NCBI GenBank assembly: GCA_027365835.1 | Contig: DAHXLU010000071.1 | Span: 1 to 21,852 of the forward strand | Origin: JAJZMA01 sp021850405 | GTDB taxonomy: Bacteria > Chloroflexota > Dormibacteria > Aeolococcales > Aeolococcaceae | Direction of reading: 5' to 3' | DNA: 21,852 nt | In this document: piece after piece, positions 1 through 6,210 of the stretch | How positions within the stretch are numbered: the first letter of the stretch is position 1 | Layout: each line of letters begins with the position of its first letter | Program-made: the position numbers and the translations under genes | Notes under the pieces: generated by a model | The model's database searches: none | What the model was told of the DNA's origin: nothing | What the model saw: only the letters and a program-made list of their open reading frames with translations

Positions 1-130
1 ACAGCGGTTACCTCTACCTGGCACAGCCTCCCCTGTTCAAGCTCCAGAAGGGCTCGGGCAAGCAGATGAAGGTTGAGTACGCCTTCACTGACGAGGAGCG
101 CGACCTGAAGCTCAAGGAGCTTGGGGGCAG
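1..130 (+). pseudogene. gyrB: Internal gyrB fragment (TOPRIM/C-terminal region), cut at both ends
   Basis: Read from base 3, the plus strand encodes a stretch typical of the DNA gyrase B subunit downstream of its TOPRIM core. It contains the family hallmark AQPPLFK near residues 7-13 and an acidic FTDEERD segment near residues 28-34. The upstream part lies outside the window. After about residue 43 (GGR) the similarity stops and the frame runs into the antisense of the gyrB 5' end, reaching a stop at 261-263. In intact GyrB this segment continues to the QRYKGLGEM motif, which is absent. The fragment points toward, not away from, the inverted gyrB start at 131-466, so the pieces cannot form one gene as they stand. 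Identification as gyrB is firm; whether the break is biological is not known. Confidence 0.8.
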
Positions 131-136
131 GTCCAC
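126..136. other. gyrB: Head-to-head junction between two gyrB segments
   Basis: Left of this point the plus strand is sense gyrB up to the codons for GGR. Right of it the minus strand is sense gyrB from the start codon down to Asp112. The switch occurs within about ten bases with no intervening insert. Reading the minus strand, N-terminal sense sequence is followed by antisense of a distal part of the same gene, which is the geometry of an inversion with one end near codon 112 and the other near the GGR codon. A fold-back assembly or amplification chimera gives the same picture. Confidence 0.75.
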
Positions 137-466
137 CGGAATGCCGCGACCGTTGTCAACAACTGATACGGACCGGTCCGGATGGATGGTCACAGCGATC
201 GTGTCACAATGCCCAGCCAGCGCCTCGTCGATACTGTTGTCCACAATCTCAACCACAAGATGATGGAGTCCCCTGGTATCGGTCGAACCGATATACATGC
301 CCGGGCGCTTCCGGACAGGTTCGAGCCCTTCCAGCACCTGTATCTGTTCAGCCCCGTACGAGCCCTTGACCTTGGTGGAGGGAGGGGTTGTCTCCTCCTG
401 CCTTATGCTGGACTCGGCTACGCCTGCTGTTTCGTCTATCACTCTTCTCCGGCCAACTTCCGCCAC
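131..466 (-). pseudogene. gyrB: 5' part of gyrB (GHKL ATPase N-terminus), truncated at an inversion junction
   Basis: The minus strand starts at GTG 464-466, with a GAGG-like SD just upstream, and encodes about 112 residues of DNA gyrase subunit B, the ATP-driven subunit of the supercoiling enzyme. Residues 47-60 contain GLEPVRKRPGMYIG. The ATPase motif VVEIVDNSIDE follows at 71-81, with the expected catalytic Glu73 and Mg-binding Asn77, and VVDNGRGIPVD lies at 102-112. A roughly 35-residue N-terminal extension precedes the conserved core. After Asp112 the frame leaves the family and reads the antisense of the plus-strand gyrB fragment. Only about a sixth of the protein is present, without transducer, TOPRIM or tail. 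A TACAAT hexamer on the minus strand at 532-537 could serve as its -10. Confidence 0.85.
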
Positions 467-705
467 CCCGCCTCAAACGGGCCAGTATCTCCCAAAAAAG
501 CGATGGGACTGACCGTTGGCAGATCTTCTTAATTGTACCAACTGGGCGACTGTTCCTGCCGTTGGCACAGCTTGCCTGCCCGGACTCCTGCACCCTCTCC
601 CGTGTCTCCAGCCTGCCACCCTTTCACCTCCATCCCCAGGCACTGTTTGCACCGCTGAGCCAGGTTCCAGGCAGGGGATGTCGTGTGCCCACAGTCTTGC
701 GCAAA

Positions 706-737
706 CCATGGGTAAACCAACACAGTTACCAGCATGG
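706..737. repeat. Interrupted inverted repeat, possible operator
   Basis: CCATG at 706-710 pairs with CATGG at 733-737, and inside it GTAA at 712-715 pairs with TTAC at 726-729. The elements are slightly offset, so this is an imperfect dyad. It lies mid-way between two divergent starts, where an operator would be expected, but no regulator can be named. Confidence 0.3.
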
Positions 738-783
738 AATGTAACAAATGCGTCACCGGACCTAAAGAAAATCGGTCCTTTCG

Positions 784-789
784 TACAAT
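784..789 (+). promoter_or_regulatory. Candidate -10 box for the HNH gene
   Basis: TACAAT differs from the TATAAT consensus at one base and ends 8 nt before the ATG at 798. No SD lies between it and the start, so the transcript would be leaderless or nearly so. No convincing -35 was found. Confidence 0.4.
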
Positions 790-797
790 TATTGCAA

Positions 798-1316
798 ATG
801 GCTGTGTTGCTACTGGCAGACACTCTCGAACCGCTCAACGTAATAAGCGACCGCAGGCTGGTACTCCTGCTCAGCAAGGACAAGGTTGCATTTCTGAGCA
901 GCGCTGATGAGGAGGAGGGACGGCTCGCGGTCGCCCAGCGCCGCCTGCCCGACCAGGTCCTCATTGTCAGACTGCTGCGCCATGTCCGCCCAATACGGCG
1001 CTCACTGCATCCCAACCGTCGCAACCTTCTGCTCCGCGACCAGCACACCTGCCAGTACTGTGGTTGTACTGCCTTGCCCCGGGAGTTGACGATTGACCAT
1101 GTTGTCCCCCTGTCTGCGGGTGGCTCATCCACCTGGGAAAATCTGGTGGTTGCATGCAAGCGCTGCAATGGTAAAAAGGCCAATCAGCTGGTTGAGCAAG
1201 CCGGCATGAAGCTGCTGCGCAAGCCCAGGGAACCACGAACAGACCAGGGCTCCATCCTCTTCCTGCGCTACCCGGAGCTTCGGGTGGCATTCGATGCCTT
1301 CTGCAGGGTCGCCTGA
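798..1316 (+). CDS. HNH endonuclease family protein (172 aa)
   Basis: The open frame extends upstream to 516, but family similarity begins at ATG 798. The first residues, MAVLLLADTLEPLNVIS, match the usual N-terminus of this HNH family. The zinc-binding and catalytic part follows: CQYC (Cys85, Cys88), the LTIDHVVPLS segment with catalytic His101, WENLVVACKRCN with Asn115 and the second cysteine pair Cys120/Cys123. This is the stand-alone bacterial HNH nuclease form of about 170 residues, presumed to nick or cut DNA in the cytoplasm; its target is unknown. It has no restriction-methylation partner or prophage neighbours here. There is no SD; a TACAAT box just upstream suggests leaderless translation. 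A hairpin follows the stop, and the dienelactone hydrolase starts 72 nt downstream. Confidence 0.85.
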   Translation: MAVLLLADTLEPLNVISDRRLVLLLSKDKVAFLSSADEEEGRLAVAQRRLPDQVLIVRLLRHVRPIRRSLHPNRRNLLLRDQHTCQYCGCTALPRELTIDHVVPLSAGGSSTWENLVVACKRCNGKKANQLVEQAGMKLLRKPREPRTDQGSILFLRYPELRVAFDAFCRVA

Positions 1317-1322
1317 AGGGGC

Positions 1323-1342
1323 GCTGGCCACCCACAGCCAGC
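1323..1342 (+). terminator. Hairpin 6 nt after the HNH stop, no T-tract
   Basis: GCTGGC at 1323-1328 and GCCAGC at 1337-1342 form a perfect 6-bp stem with an 8-nt loop. No run of T follows, so it may be a processing or factor-dependent end rather than an intrinsic terminator. Confidence 0.3.
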
Positions 1343-1388
1343 CGCAAGAGGCGGGAGGGAAAACACCCAAAAGTGGGAGAATGGCGCC

Positions 1389-2102
1389 ATGGGAACAATG
1401 GTTACGATCGGAAAAGAGAACATGCCAGCCTATCTGGCAATGCCCGGGGGCGAAGCCAAGGTCCCAGGAGTTCTTGTCATACATGAGGCGTTCGGGCTGC
1501 GCCCTGAGATAACTGCCCATGCCGATCGCCTGGCGGAGGCAGGCTTTGCGGCGCTTGCCCCCAGTCTTTTCTTCAGGGGCGGGCTACGCTGTCTGGTAGC
1601 CACCATGCGTGCCCTGTCGCATGGCGAGGGTGATGCCTTTTCCGACATCAGCACTGCCCGCACCTGGCTTCTCGCACAACCACGGGTCACTGGCAAGGTC
1701 GGGATCATAGGATTTTGCATGGGAGGGGGCTTTGCGCTTGCCACAGCCCCAAAGGGCTGGTTTGCAGCGGCGGCCCCCAACTATGGCAACCTGCCCAGGA
1801 ATCCTGCCGAAGCGCTCAAGGGAAGCTGTCCGGTGGTAGCCAGCTATGGCGGCAAGGACCGCATGCAAAAGGGCGCGGCCGCTACCCTGGAGGCCGTACT
1901 TACTGAGCTTGGGGTTCCGCACGATGTGAAGGAGTACCCGGAAGCCACCCATGGGTTCATGAACAGCCGGTCGGGTAAGGTCGGCAAGGTGACAGCGCTG
2001 ATGGGCTTGCGCTTTGACCAGGAGGCCGCCGAAGACGCCTGGGCCCGCATAATCCCATTCTTCCGGGAACATCTTATGGCGGAAGAAGGATCCCGCGTCT
2101 AG
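1389..2102 (+). CDS. Dienelactone hydrolase family protein (237 aa)
   Basis: An alpha/beta-hydrolase of the dienelactone hydrolase family; the length fits the usual 230-250 residues. The catalytic triad is visible: the nucleophile in GFCMGGG (Cys110), the acid in YGGKDRM (Asp157) and the base in ATHGF (His188). The conserved HEAFGL segment with Glu33 is also present. Members hydrolyse ester or lactone bonds in the cytoplasm. The classic member acts on dienelactone in chlorocatechol degradation, but no other catabolic gene is nearby, so the substrate stays open. ATG 1389 is preferred because GGGAGA ends about 8 nt upstream; ATG 1398 is a possible alternative. The stop codon lies inside the left arm of a perfect 17-bp hairpin. 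Probably a single-gene unit or a two-gene unit with the HNH gene. Confidence 0.9.
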   Translation: MGTMVTIGKENMPAYLAMPGGEAKVPGVLVIHEAFGLRPEITAHADRLAEAGFAALAPSLFFRGGLRCLVATMRALSHGEGDAFSDISTARTWLLAQPRVTGKVGIIGFCMGGGFALATAPKGWFAAAAPNYGNLPRNPAEALKGSCPVVASYGGKDRMQKGAAATLEAVLTELGVPHDVKEYPEATHGFMNSRSGKVGKVTALMGLRFDQEAAEDAWARIIPFFREHLMAEEGSRV

Positions 2103-2144
2103 TCCAGGCTTGCTTTTACACCCTTGCAAAAGCAAGCCTGGACT
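2101..2144 (+). terminator. Perfect 17-bp hairpin overlapping the stop codon
   Basis: The 17 bases at 2101-2117 are the exact reverse complement of 2128-2144, around a 10-nt loop. The left arm includes the last two bases of the TAG stop of the dienelactone hydrolase gene. The arms end in TTTT and begin in AAAA at the loop side, so no T-tract follows the stem. It is much longer than a typical intrinsic terminator and would work in both directions. Confidence 0.6.
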
Positions 2145-2250
2145 GTATCGTCAGCCCACCGGCTTGTGTAATCATCACTGGTTAGTTGATGACCGCCTGG
2201 GCAGCCGGCAGTAGCGTCCGTGCAAGAGCCCCAAGACCAGAGGAACACAG

Positions 2251-3084
2251 ATGAAGATGCTCATGTGCCGCCCAGACCACTTTGACATTGAATACTCGAT
2301 AAACCCCTGGATGTCGGTAGAGCGAAAAGTGGACCGCAAGAAAGCACTGGACCAGTGGGAAAAGCTGTACGAAACCTACCTGCAGCTTGGGCTCACCATC
2401 GAGCTTGTAGAGCAGGAAGAAGGTCTGCCTGATCTGGTATTTACCGCCAATGCTGGCCTGATCTGGGGAGGAAATGCGGTGCTGAGCCGTTTCCAGCACA
2501 AGGAGCGCCAGGGCGAAGAGCCCATCTGGAAACAGGCGTTTGAGAGGCTTGGGTTCAACGTCATTGTCCCCCCCGATGGAATGGCCTTCGAAGGAGCTGG
2601 AGATGGCCTCTTCCTGGGGTCACACCTGATGTGTGGCTACGGATTCAGGTCAGACCGTGCTGCGGCCCGGTACGCAGCTGCTGCACTTTCGGTCGAGGTA
2701 ACCGAACTGCATCTGGTTGACCCGCGCTTCTACCACCTGGACACCTGTTTTTGTCCACTGGACGACTCCACCGCAATCTATGCGCCTGAAGCCTTCGACC
2801 AGGATTCAATCGCGCTCCTGGAAAAGAAAGTTCCACATGCTATCCCAGTTCCTCCGGCTGTGGCTGCTGGCTTTGCCTGCAACGCAACCCCAGTTGGCAA
2901 AACGGTCGTGACATCGACCGCTGCAGAGCCGATCCGGGAAGAACTTAAGGATGCAGGCTTTTCCCTTATAACCCTGGAGATGGGAGAGTTCATGAAGTCT
3001 GGTGGCGCGGCCCGCTGTCTGTCACTACCACTGGACCTGGGCCCGGTACCATCGACACCACTCCAGAAAACAGCTACCGCATAG
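2251..3084 (+). CDS. Amidinotransferase/DDAH-superfamily hydrolase (277 aa)
   Basis: This protein belongs to the guanidino-group modifying superfamily (arginine deiminase, dimethylarginine dimethylaminohydrolase, arginine dihydrolase). Visible landmarks are the N-terminal MCRPDHFDIEYSINPWM block, LPDLVFTANAG at 59-69, the acidic FEGAGD (Glu114, Asp118), FYHLDTCFCPL with the catalytic His162 and GGAARCLSL with the nucleophilic Cys256. All expected catalytic residues are present. Members act through a covalent Cys-amidino intermediate on arginine, methylarginines or citrulline-like substrates. Bacterial relatives are sometimes annotated as dimethylargininases or found near ornithine aminotransferase, but no arginine gene is next to it here. 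AGAGGA lies about 6 nt before ATG 2251, a clear SD. A hairpin follows at 3112-3131. The exact substrate cannot be read from the sequence. Confidence 0.9.
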   Translation: MKMLMCRPDHFDIEYSINPWMSVERKVDRKKALDQWEKLYETYLQLGLTIELVEQEEGLPDLVFTANAGLIWGGNAVLSRFQHKERQGEEPIWKQAFERLGFNVIVPPDGMAFEGAGDGLFLGSHLMCGYGFRSDRAAARYAAAALSVEVTELHLVDPRFYHLDTCFCPLDDSTAIYAPEAFDQDSIALLEKKVPHAIPVPPAVAAGFACNATPVGKTVVTSTAAEPIREELKDAGFSLITLEMGEFMKSGGAARCLSLPLDLGPVPSTPLQKTATA

Positions 3085-3111
3085 CGTAGACGTGCCCGGG
3101 TGCTACGTCCA

Positions 3112-3131
3112 CTGCACTGGTCACGGTGCAG
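3112..3131 (+). terminator. Hairpin downstream of the DDAH-like gene
   Basis: CTGCACT at 3112-3118 pairs with GGTGCAG at 3125-3131 (one G-T pair) around a 6-nt loop, 27 nt after the stop. No T-tract follows. Confidence 0.35.
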
Positions 3132-3141
3132 CGCAAATCTA

Positions 3142-3166
3142 GGCATCAGGAAAACGGGAAACCCGA
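3142..3166 (-). repeat. Repeat-hairpin module, copy 1 (minus-strand terminator-like)
   Basis: GGCATCAGGAAAAC at 3142-3155 is followed by CGGG-AAA-CCCG at 3155-3165. Read on the minus strand this is a small GC hairpin followed directly by GTTTTCC, the layout of an intrinsic terminator. The same 14 bases recur at 3617-3630 next to a different hairpin. Confidence 0.45.
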
Positions 3167-3615
3167 CAGGAACAGCATGTTCCCCCCAGCATCCGGACGG
3201 CGCGCAGGACACATCCACTACAGGATGACTCTTCTTCAGGTTCCGATTGTGAACCATGCGTTTGGATGGGGCATGGGCAGACCCAGAGCTCTGTTGTTTC
3301 CCACCGAATTGGATGGTCGAGCGCATGCGTGAAAACGGCACGCCAGACACCTGGCCAGCACCTCGTCCACGACCGCGCAGCTCCAGCATGCTGGGCCCTC
3401 CCTGAATGCGAAGAGGGATGGGCATGATGGCCGTCCTGCCATGCAGGTCCCGGTCGGGCCACCTTTGCCCGAATCCGGTGCAGCTACACTGGAAAACCTG
3501 GACTCCTGCTTTTCTGGCAGCAACTGACAAAAAAACACCACCCTTGCAGCTGCCTATGCCTTCGCGAAACGAAATAGCAGGGATACCTTCGGCCGCACTC
3601 TTCCACCGCTAGACT

Positions 3616-3649
3616 GGGCATCAGGAAAACTGGTCTTCCCCCAAGACCA
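3616..3649 (-). repeat. Repeat-hairpin module, copy 2 (minus-strand terminator-like)
   Basis: GGCATCAGGAAAAC at 3617-3630 is followed by TGGTCTT (3631-3637), a CCCCC loop and AAGACCA (3643-3649), a perfect 7-bp stem. On the minus strand the stem is followed by GTTTTCC. On the plus strand the hairpin ends 3 nt before the GGAGG SD of the next gene and could affect its translation. Confidence 0.5.
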
Positions 3650-3664
3650 CCTGGAGGATTGATT

Positions 3665-4417
3665 GTGGCAGTGCTGGCGATAGCGATAGTTATAGTCGTT
3701 GTTTTTTTCGGTTTCTTTATTACTATGTCTGTAAAACAGTCGCGCTTGCGGAAGGCAGGAAACGATATCCTGCAGCAGGAGGCACTTGCGGCAGGCATGC
3801 AGCCCTACCGGATTGTACTGTGGATGAAGGCGCCCCTCCCCGACGACCGGGAGAGGGAGAAGATGGCGCGGCAGGAAGCGCACGCAGCCGGGATGCACCT
3901 GGAGACCCCTGCTATGCCGCACCTTAGATACATCGGTCCCAATGGCCCGGCAACGATCACGACCGGTGGCCGGACCGTACCACCTGTGATCTACGGCGAT
4001 TACTGTGGAACGTTCACCCTGCCACTTATCCTGTACGACCTTAATCTGAACAGCCCTGCGAACAGACAGCAGCTGGCCACTGCACCCCTTGAGGTTCAGA
4101 TGGAAGGAGACAGCTTTACGCTTCAGCTATCTGAAGCTCCTCCGATTGTCATGCCTCACCCCATATCGATACGTACGGAAAACAGGGACACTTCATACAT
4201 GTTCCGCCCAAAAGCAGCGGCAGTCGGGGGGAAGGCAAGCAGCCTGGATCTTGCCTACTGGGAGATGGTAAGACAGGATGGCGCTGTGCTCGTCTCGGGC
4301 GACTACGCCCTGCCGCAGATGAGCAGGGTCGAGTTTGCCATGTTTCTTACAGTACTGCTCACTGACCTCTCAGTATTCCTGTCGCCGCCGGTGCCAGCGC
4401 GCGGCTCTATCGCATAG
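3665..4417 (+). CDS. Signal-anchored protein of unknown function (250 aa)
   Basis: GTG 3665 is chosen because GGAGG at 3653-3657 sits 7 nt upstream; the frame is also open to a TTG at 3659, which is too close to that SD. The first 20 or so residues form one strongly hydrophobic helix (AVLAIAIVIVVVFFGFF), followed by a basic SVKQSRLRKAG stretch, so the rest is probably cytoplasmic behind an N-terminal anchor. Two short similar segments, QQEALAAGM and RQEAHAAGM, lie about 35 residues apart and may be an internal repeat. The remainder mixes short beta-like segments and prolines, with a hydrophobic stretch near residues 221-237 that could be a second membrane contact. I do not recognise a family. 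A 7-bp hairpin immediately precedes the SD. The gene is convergent with the cytochrome b561-like gene. Confidence 0.7.
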   Translation: MAVLAIAIVIVVVFFGFFITMSVKQSRLRKAGNDILQQEALAAGMQPYRIVLWMKAPLPDDREREKMARQEAHAAGMHLETPAMPHLRYIGPNGPATITTGGRTVPPVIYGDYCGTFTLPLILYDLNLNSPANRQQLATAPLEVQMEGDSFTLQLSEAPPIVMPHPISIRTENRDTSYMFRPKAAAVGGKASSLDLAYWEMVRQDGAVLVSGDYALPQMSRVEFAMFLTVLLTDLSVFLSPPVPARGSIA

Positions 4418-4549
4418 GCAAAATACCAGTCACGCCAGAAACCAGTTGCACACGAACTGCCATGTTCCAGGCGAAAAAACGCTGCTGCTGCCAGCATCTG
4501 GGCCAGCATGGGGTCCCATCCTCCCTGATAGTCTGGCCCCGCACGCATC

Positions 4550-5173
4550 CTAGAGTGAAGAAAAAAACGTCTGCCAGCTGGCGGACATGGGCAACAGCAG
4601 GGTCGCCAGCACACATCCAAAGACCAGCGCTGCCGCAAGAGTAAAGGCACGGGTGAACCCTCCACCTGGCTCCCGAATGGAGAAGGCTGCTCCATACATG
4701 GCGCGCATCTCGTTGCCGATTGCATTCAGAACCTGACGCCAATGCCCCAGTACATGGATAGCCATCACTCCAAACCAGCCTATGAACATTGCCTGATGCA
4801 GCTGTAGCAGAAAAATATACCCAGGGCCAGCCACGAGCAAGGCAACGCCTGTCGCCATAACAAGGACCGTGCTGACTACTACCAGCGGCCCCAGCACGCG
4901 CAGCAGCAATGGTGGAGGTCCTTTCGCAACATAGTCTGGATCATGGGTGTAATAACGACCAAACCGGTATAGAACAGAGCCAAGTTTTAGTGCAATCACT
5001 GGAAGAAGCACCAGTCCAATCACTATGTGGAGGACCACCATCTGGGTGATAAAGAGGAGAGTAAACCCCTCAATCGCGAGCAGGACGAGCAGCATGCTTC
5101 CCACCAGTTCAGTAAGCCGGGAGTTTCCTTCTACGTTGCGCAATCTGCGCGCTGAGGCATGCGTATATTTCAT
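4550..5173 (-). CDS. Cytochrome b561-like integral membrane protein (207 aa)
   Basis: The protein has about five hydrophobic helices: roughly residues 24-43, 45-66, 92-116, 119-141 and 177-198. Histidines fall where a b-type cytochrome would bind haem: His49 in helix 2, His126 in the LHQ motif, and His140 and His144 at the end of helix 4. This layout fits small membrane cytochromes of the b561/DUF4405 kind, though haem binding is inferred and not shown. The loop after helix 2, GRYYTHDPDYVAKGPPP, resembles loops in such proteins. The start ATG 5171-5173 has only a weak purine-rich SD. It lies 78 nt downstream of the ppx/gppA gene on the same strand; a hairpin between them suggests it may be transcribed separately. 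No redox partner is adjacent. Confidence 0.75.
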   Translation of the reverse strand: MKYTHASARRLRNVEGNSRLTELVGSMLLVLLAIEGFTLLFITQMVVLHIVIGLVLLPVIALKLGSVLYRFGRYYTHDPDYVAKGPPPLLLRVLGPLVVVSTVLVMATGVALLVAGPGYIFLLQLHQAMFIGWFGVMAIHVLGHWRQVLNAIGNEMRAMYGAAFSIREPGGGFTRAFTLAAALVFGCVLATLLLPMSASWQTFFSSL

Positions 5174-5228
5174 CAGGCAACTTCTCTTCTCGTGTCAACG
5201 CTGACAGGGGAAAAGTGGTTTCAGCCGC

Positions 5229-5244
5229 ACGGCGGGAGCGCCGT
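5229..5244 (-). terminator. Hairpin after the ppx/gppA gene
   Basis: ACGGCG and CGCCGT form a perfect 6-bp stem around a 4-nt loop, 7 nt after the minus-strand stop at 5252. A short TTTT lies further downstream, too distant for a standard T-tract. Confidence 0.4.
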
Positions 5245-5251
5245 AACTGCA

Positions 5252-6184
5252 CTACTCTCCGCCTTGCGTCGCTCCCATGACCCTGCCATCTCCAAAATGG
5301 GACACAATGGCGCCCAGGCGAATCCCCTCTGGTACGACCGTCATGGAGTGCACCTTCAGCACCAGAAGCAGTGCAGCACAGATCTCAATCCCCCCGCCGA
5401 TCACCCGCGCCCTGCCCTCCTCGATGCCAAACTGCATGGCAACTGCCCGGGCAGGGGCGCAAAGCACAGTTGTCCTTGCCTCCTCCAGCTGCTGCGAATC
5501 CAGCAGCGCGGCTCCACCCGTCAGCAGCACCAGGGTGCTCGCAGTTCCCCCGGTGATAAGGACACTGCTGACATCACTGTTTCCGTGCTGGGAGAGGGGT
5601 GCAACCGGACGGAATGCATCGCATGCCGCCTCATAGGCTACCCTGCACTCAGCCCGGCTGGGAGGATCAGACAGACACTGCTCTGTAAGCGACCCCGAAC
5701 CAAGCTGGATGCTAAGCGCCAGGTCGGGGACACTCCCCGTCCCTCTCGCAACCTCTGTGCTGGCACCTCCAACGTCCACCACAATCGCCGCTTGTCCCGC
5801 TTCAAGCCCCCTGCTTGTGCGGGCTCCAAGATAGGTGTGCCGCGCCTCCTCTTCTCCGGTTATAACCTCCACCGGGACCGCGGCAACCCTGGACAATTCC
5901 GCCACCACCTGACTCCCGTTGCCCGCGCTGCGCACAGCTTCGGTCGCAAACACAAGAAGCTCGGCATCCCTTGCCCTGGCTGCTCCTGCAAGACGGCTCA
6001 CAGCGTCAATGCCTCTCTGTACCGCTTCCTGCGAAATAGTTCCATCGCGTGCCAGGCTAGCCCCGAGGCGCGTTATGACAGCCTCGCGGTACAGCTCGCG
6101 CCAGCCGTCTGGGGACGGCTCGCAAACCAGCAGGTGAATGCTGTTGCTGCCGATGTCCAGGGCGGCTACGCGACCAGCTGTCAT
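5252..6184 (-). CDS. Ppx/GppA-family phosphatase (310 aa)
   Basis: A member of the exopolyphosphatase/guanosine pentaphosphate phosphatase family in the ASKHA fold. The phosphate-1 loop LDIGSNSIHLLV lies at residues 9-20. VITGEEEARHTYLGA near 118-132 carries the catalytic glutamate, and the phosphate-2 loop VDVGGASTEVA is near 146-156. A GGTAS segment follows in the second domain. At 310 residues this is the short form without the C-terminal HD-like domain of E. coli Ppx, comparable to short actinobacterial enzymes. It should hydrolyse polyphosphate or (p)ppGpp in the cytoplasm; which one cannot be decided from sequence. It follows the LysM gene with a 26-nt gap on the same strand. No SD precedes ATG 6182-6184, but TAGGCT lies 6 nt upstream, so it may have its own leaderless transcript. 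Confidence 0.9.
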   Translation of the reverse strand: MTAGRVAALDIGSNSIHLLVCEPSPDGWRELYREAVITRLGASLARDGTISQEAVQRGIDAVSRLAGAARARDAELLVFATEAVRSAGNGSQVVAELSRVAAVPVEVITGEEEARHTYLGARTSRGLEAGQAAIVVDVGGASTEVARGTGSVPDLALSIQLGSGSLTEQCLSDPPSRAECRVAYEAACDAFRPVAPLSQHGNSDVSSVLITGGTASTLVLLTGGAALLDSQQLEEARTTVLCAPARAVAMQFGIEEGRARVIGGGIEICAALLLVLKVHSMTVVPEGIRLGAIVSHFGDGRVMGATQGGE

Positions 6185-6190
6185 GCCGCT

Positions 6191-6196
6191 AGCCTA
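6191..6196 (-). promoter_or_regulatory. Candidate -10 for a leaderless ppx/gppA transcript
   Basis: Minus-strand TAGGCT ends 6 nt before ATG 6184, the distance expected if transcription starts at the A of the start codon. No clear -35 was seen, and read-through from the LysM gene is also possible. Confidence 0.25.
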
Positions 6197-6210
6197 GCCA
6201 AAACAGGCTG

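Larger units (their letters stand above)
467..797. other. Divergent intergenic region between gyrB' and the HNH gene, no gene seen
   Basis: No reading frame here resembles a protein; the longer frames are shadows in low-information sequence. The interval holds a minus-strand TACAAT at 532-537 (candidate -10 for gyrB), an interrupted inverted repeat at 706-737 and a plus-strand TACAAT at 784-789 before the HNH start. It is best read as a two-way promoter region, if the gyrB side is not an assembly artefact. Confidence 0.5.
3085..3664. other. 580-bp gene-free interval with paired repeat-hairpin modules
   Basis: No frame on either strand looks like a real protein: the open frames are Cys/Arg/His-rich with no start signals and overlap each other. 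Inside are a hairpin at 3112-3131 and two copies of a 14-base repeat, each next to a hairpin, near 3142 and 3617. A minus-strand transcript or a decayed gene between the two modules is possible but unproven. Confidence 0.45.

Noticed and set aside
297..325. GGTTCGAGC segment resembling a tRNA T-arm
   Set aside because: It is inside the gyrB coding fragment and no acceptor, D-arm or anticodon arm can be placed around it.
473..1183. 236-aa minus-strand open frame
   Set aside because: It is mainly antisense to the HNH gene, which has a full zinc-binding and catalytic signature.
2778..3530. 250-aa minus-strand open frame into the 3085-3664 gap
   Set aside because: Its 3' half is antisense to the DDAH-like gene and the rest is Arg/Ser/Gly-rich with no SD or motif. 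A real minus-strand gene there was considered but not supported.
4303..4548. 81-aa minus-strand frame beginning at ATG 4546-4548, 1 nt after the cytochrome b561-like stop
   Set aside because: The close stop/start spacing is attractive, but more than a third of it is antisense to the 3' end of the signal-anchored protein gene and it has no SD or recognisable motif.
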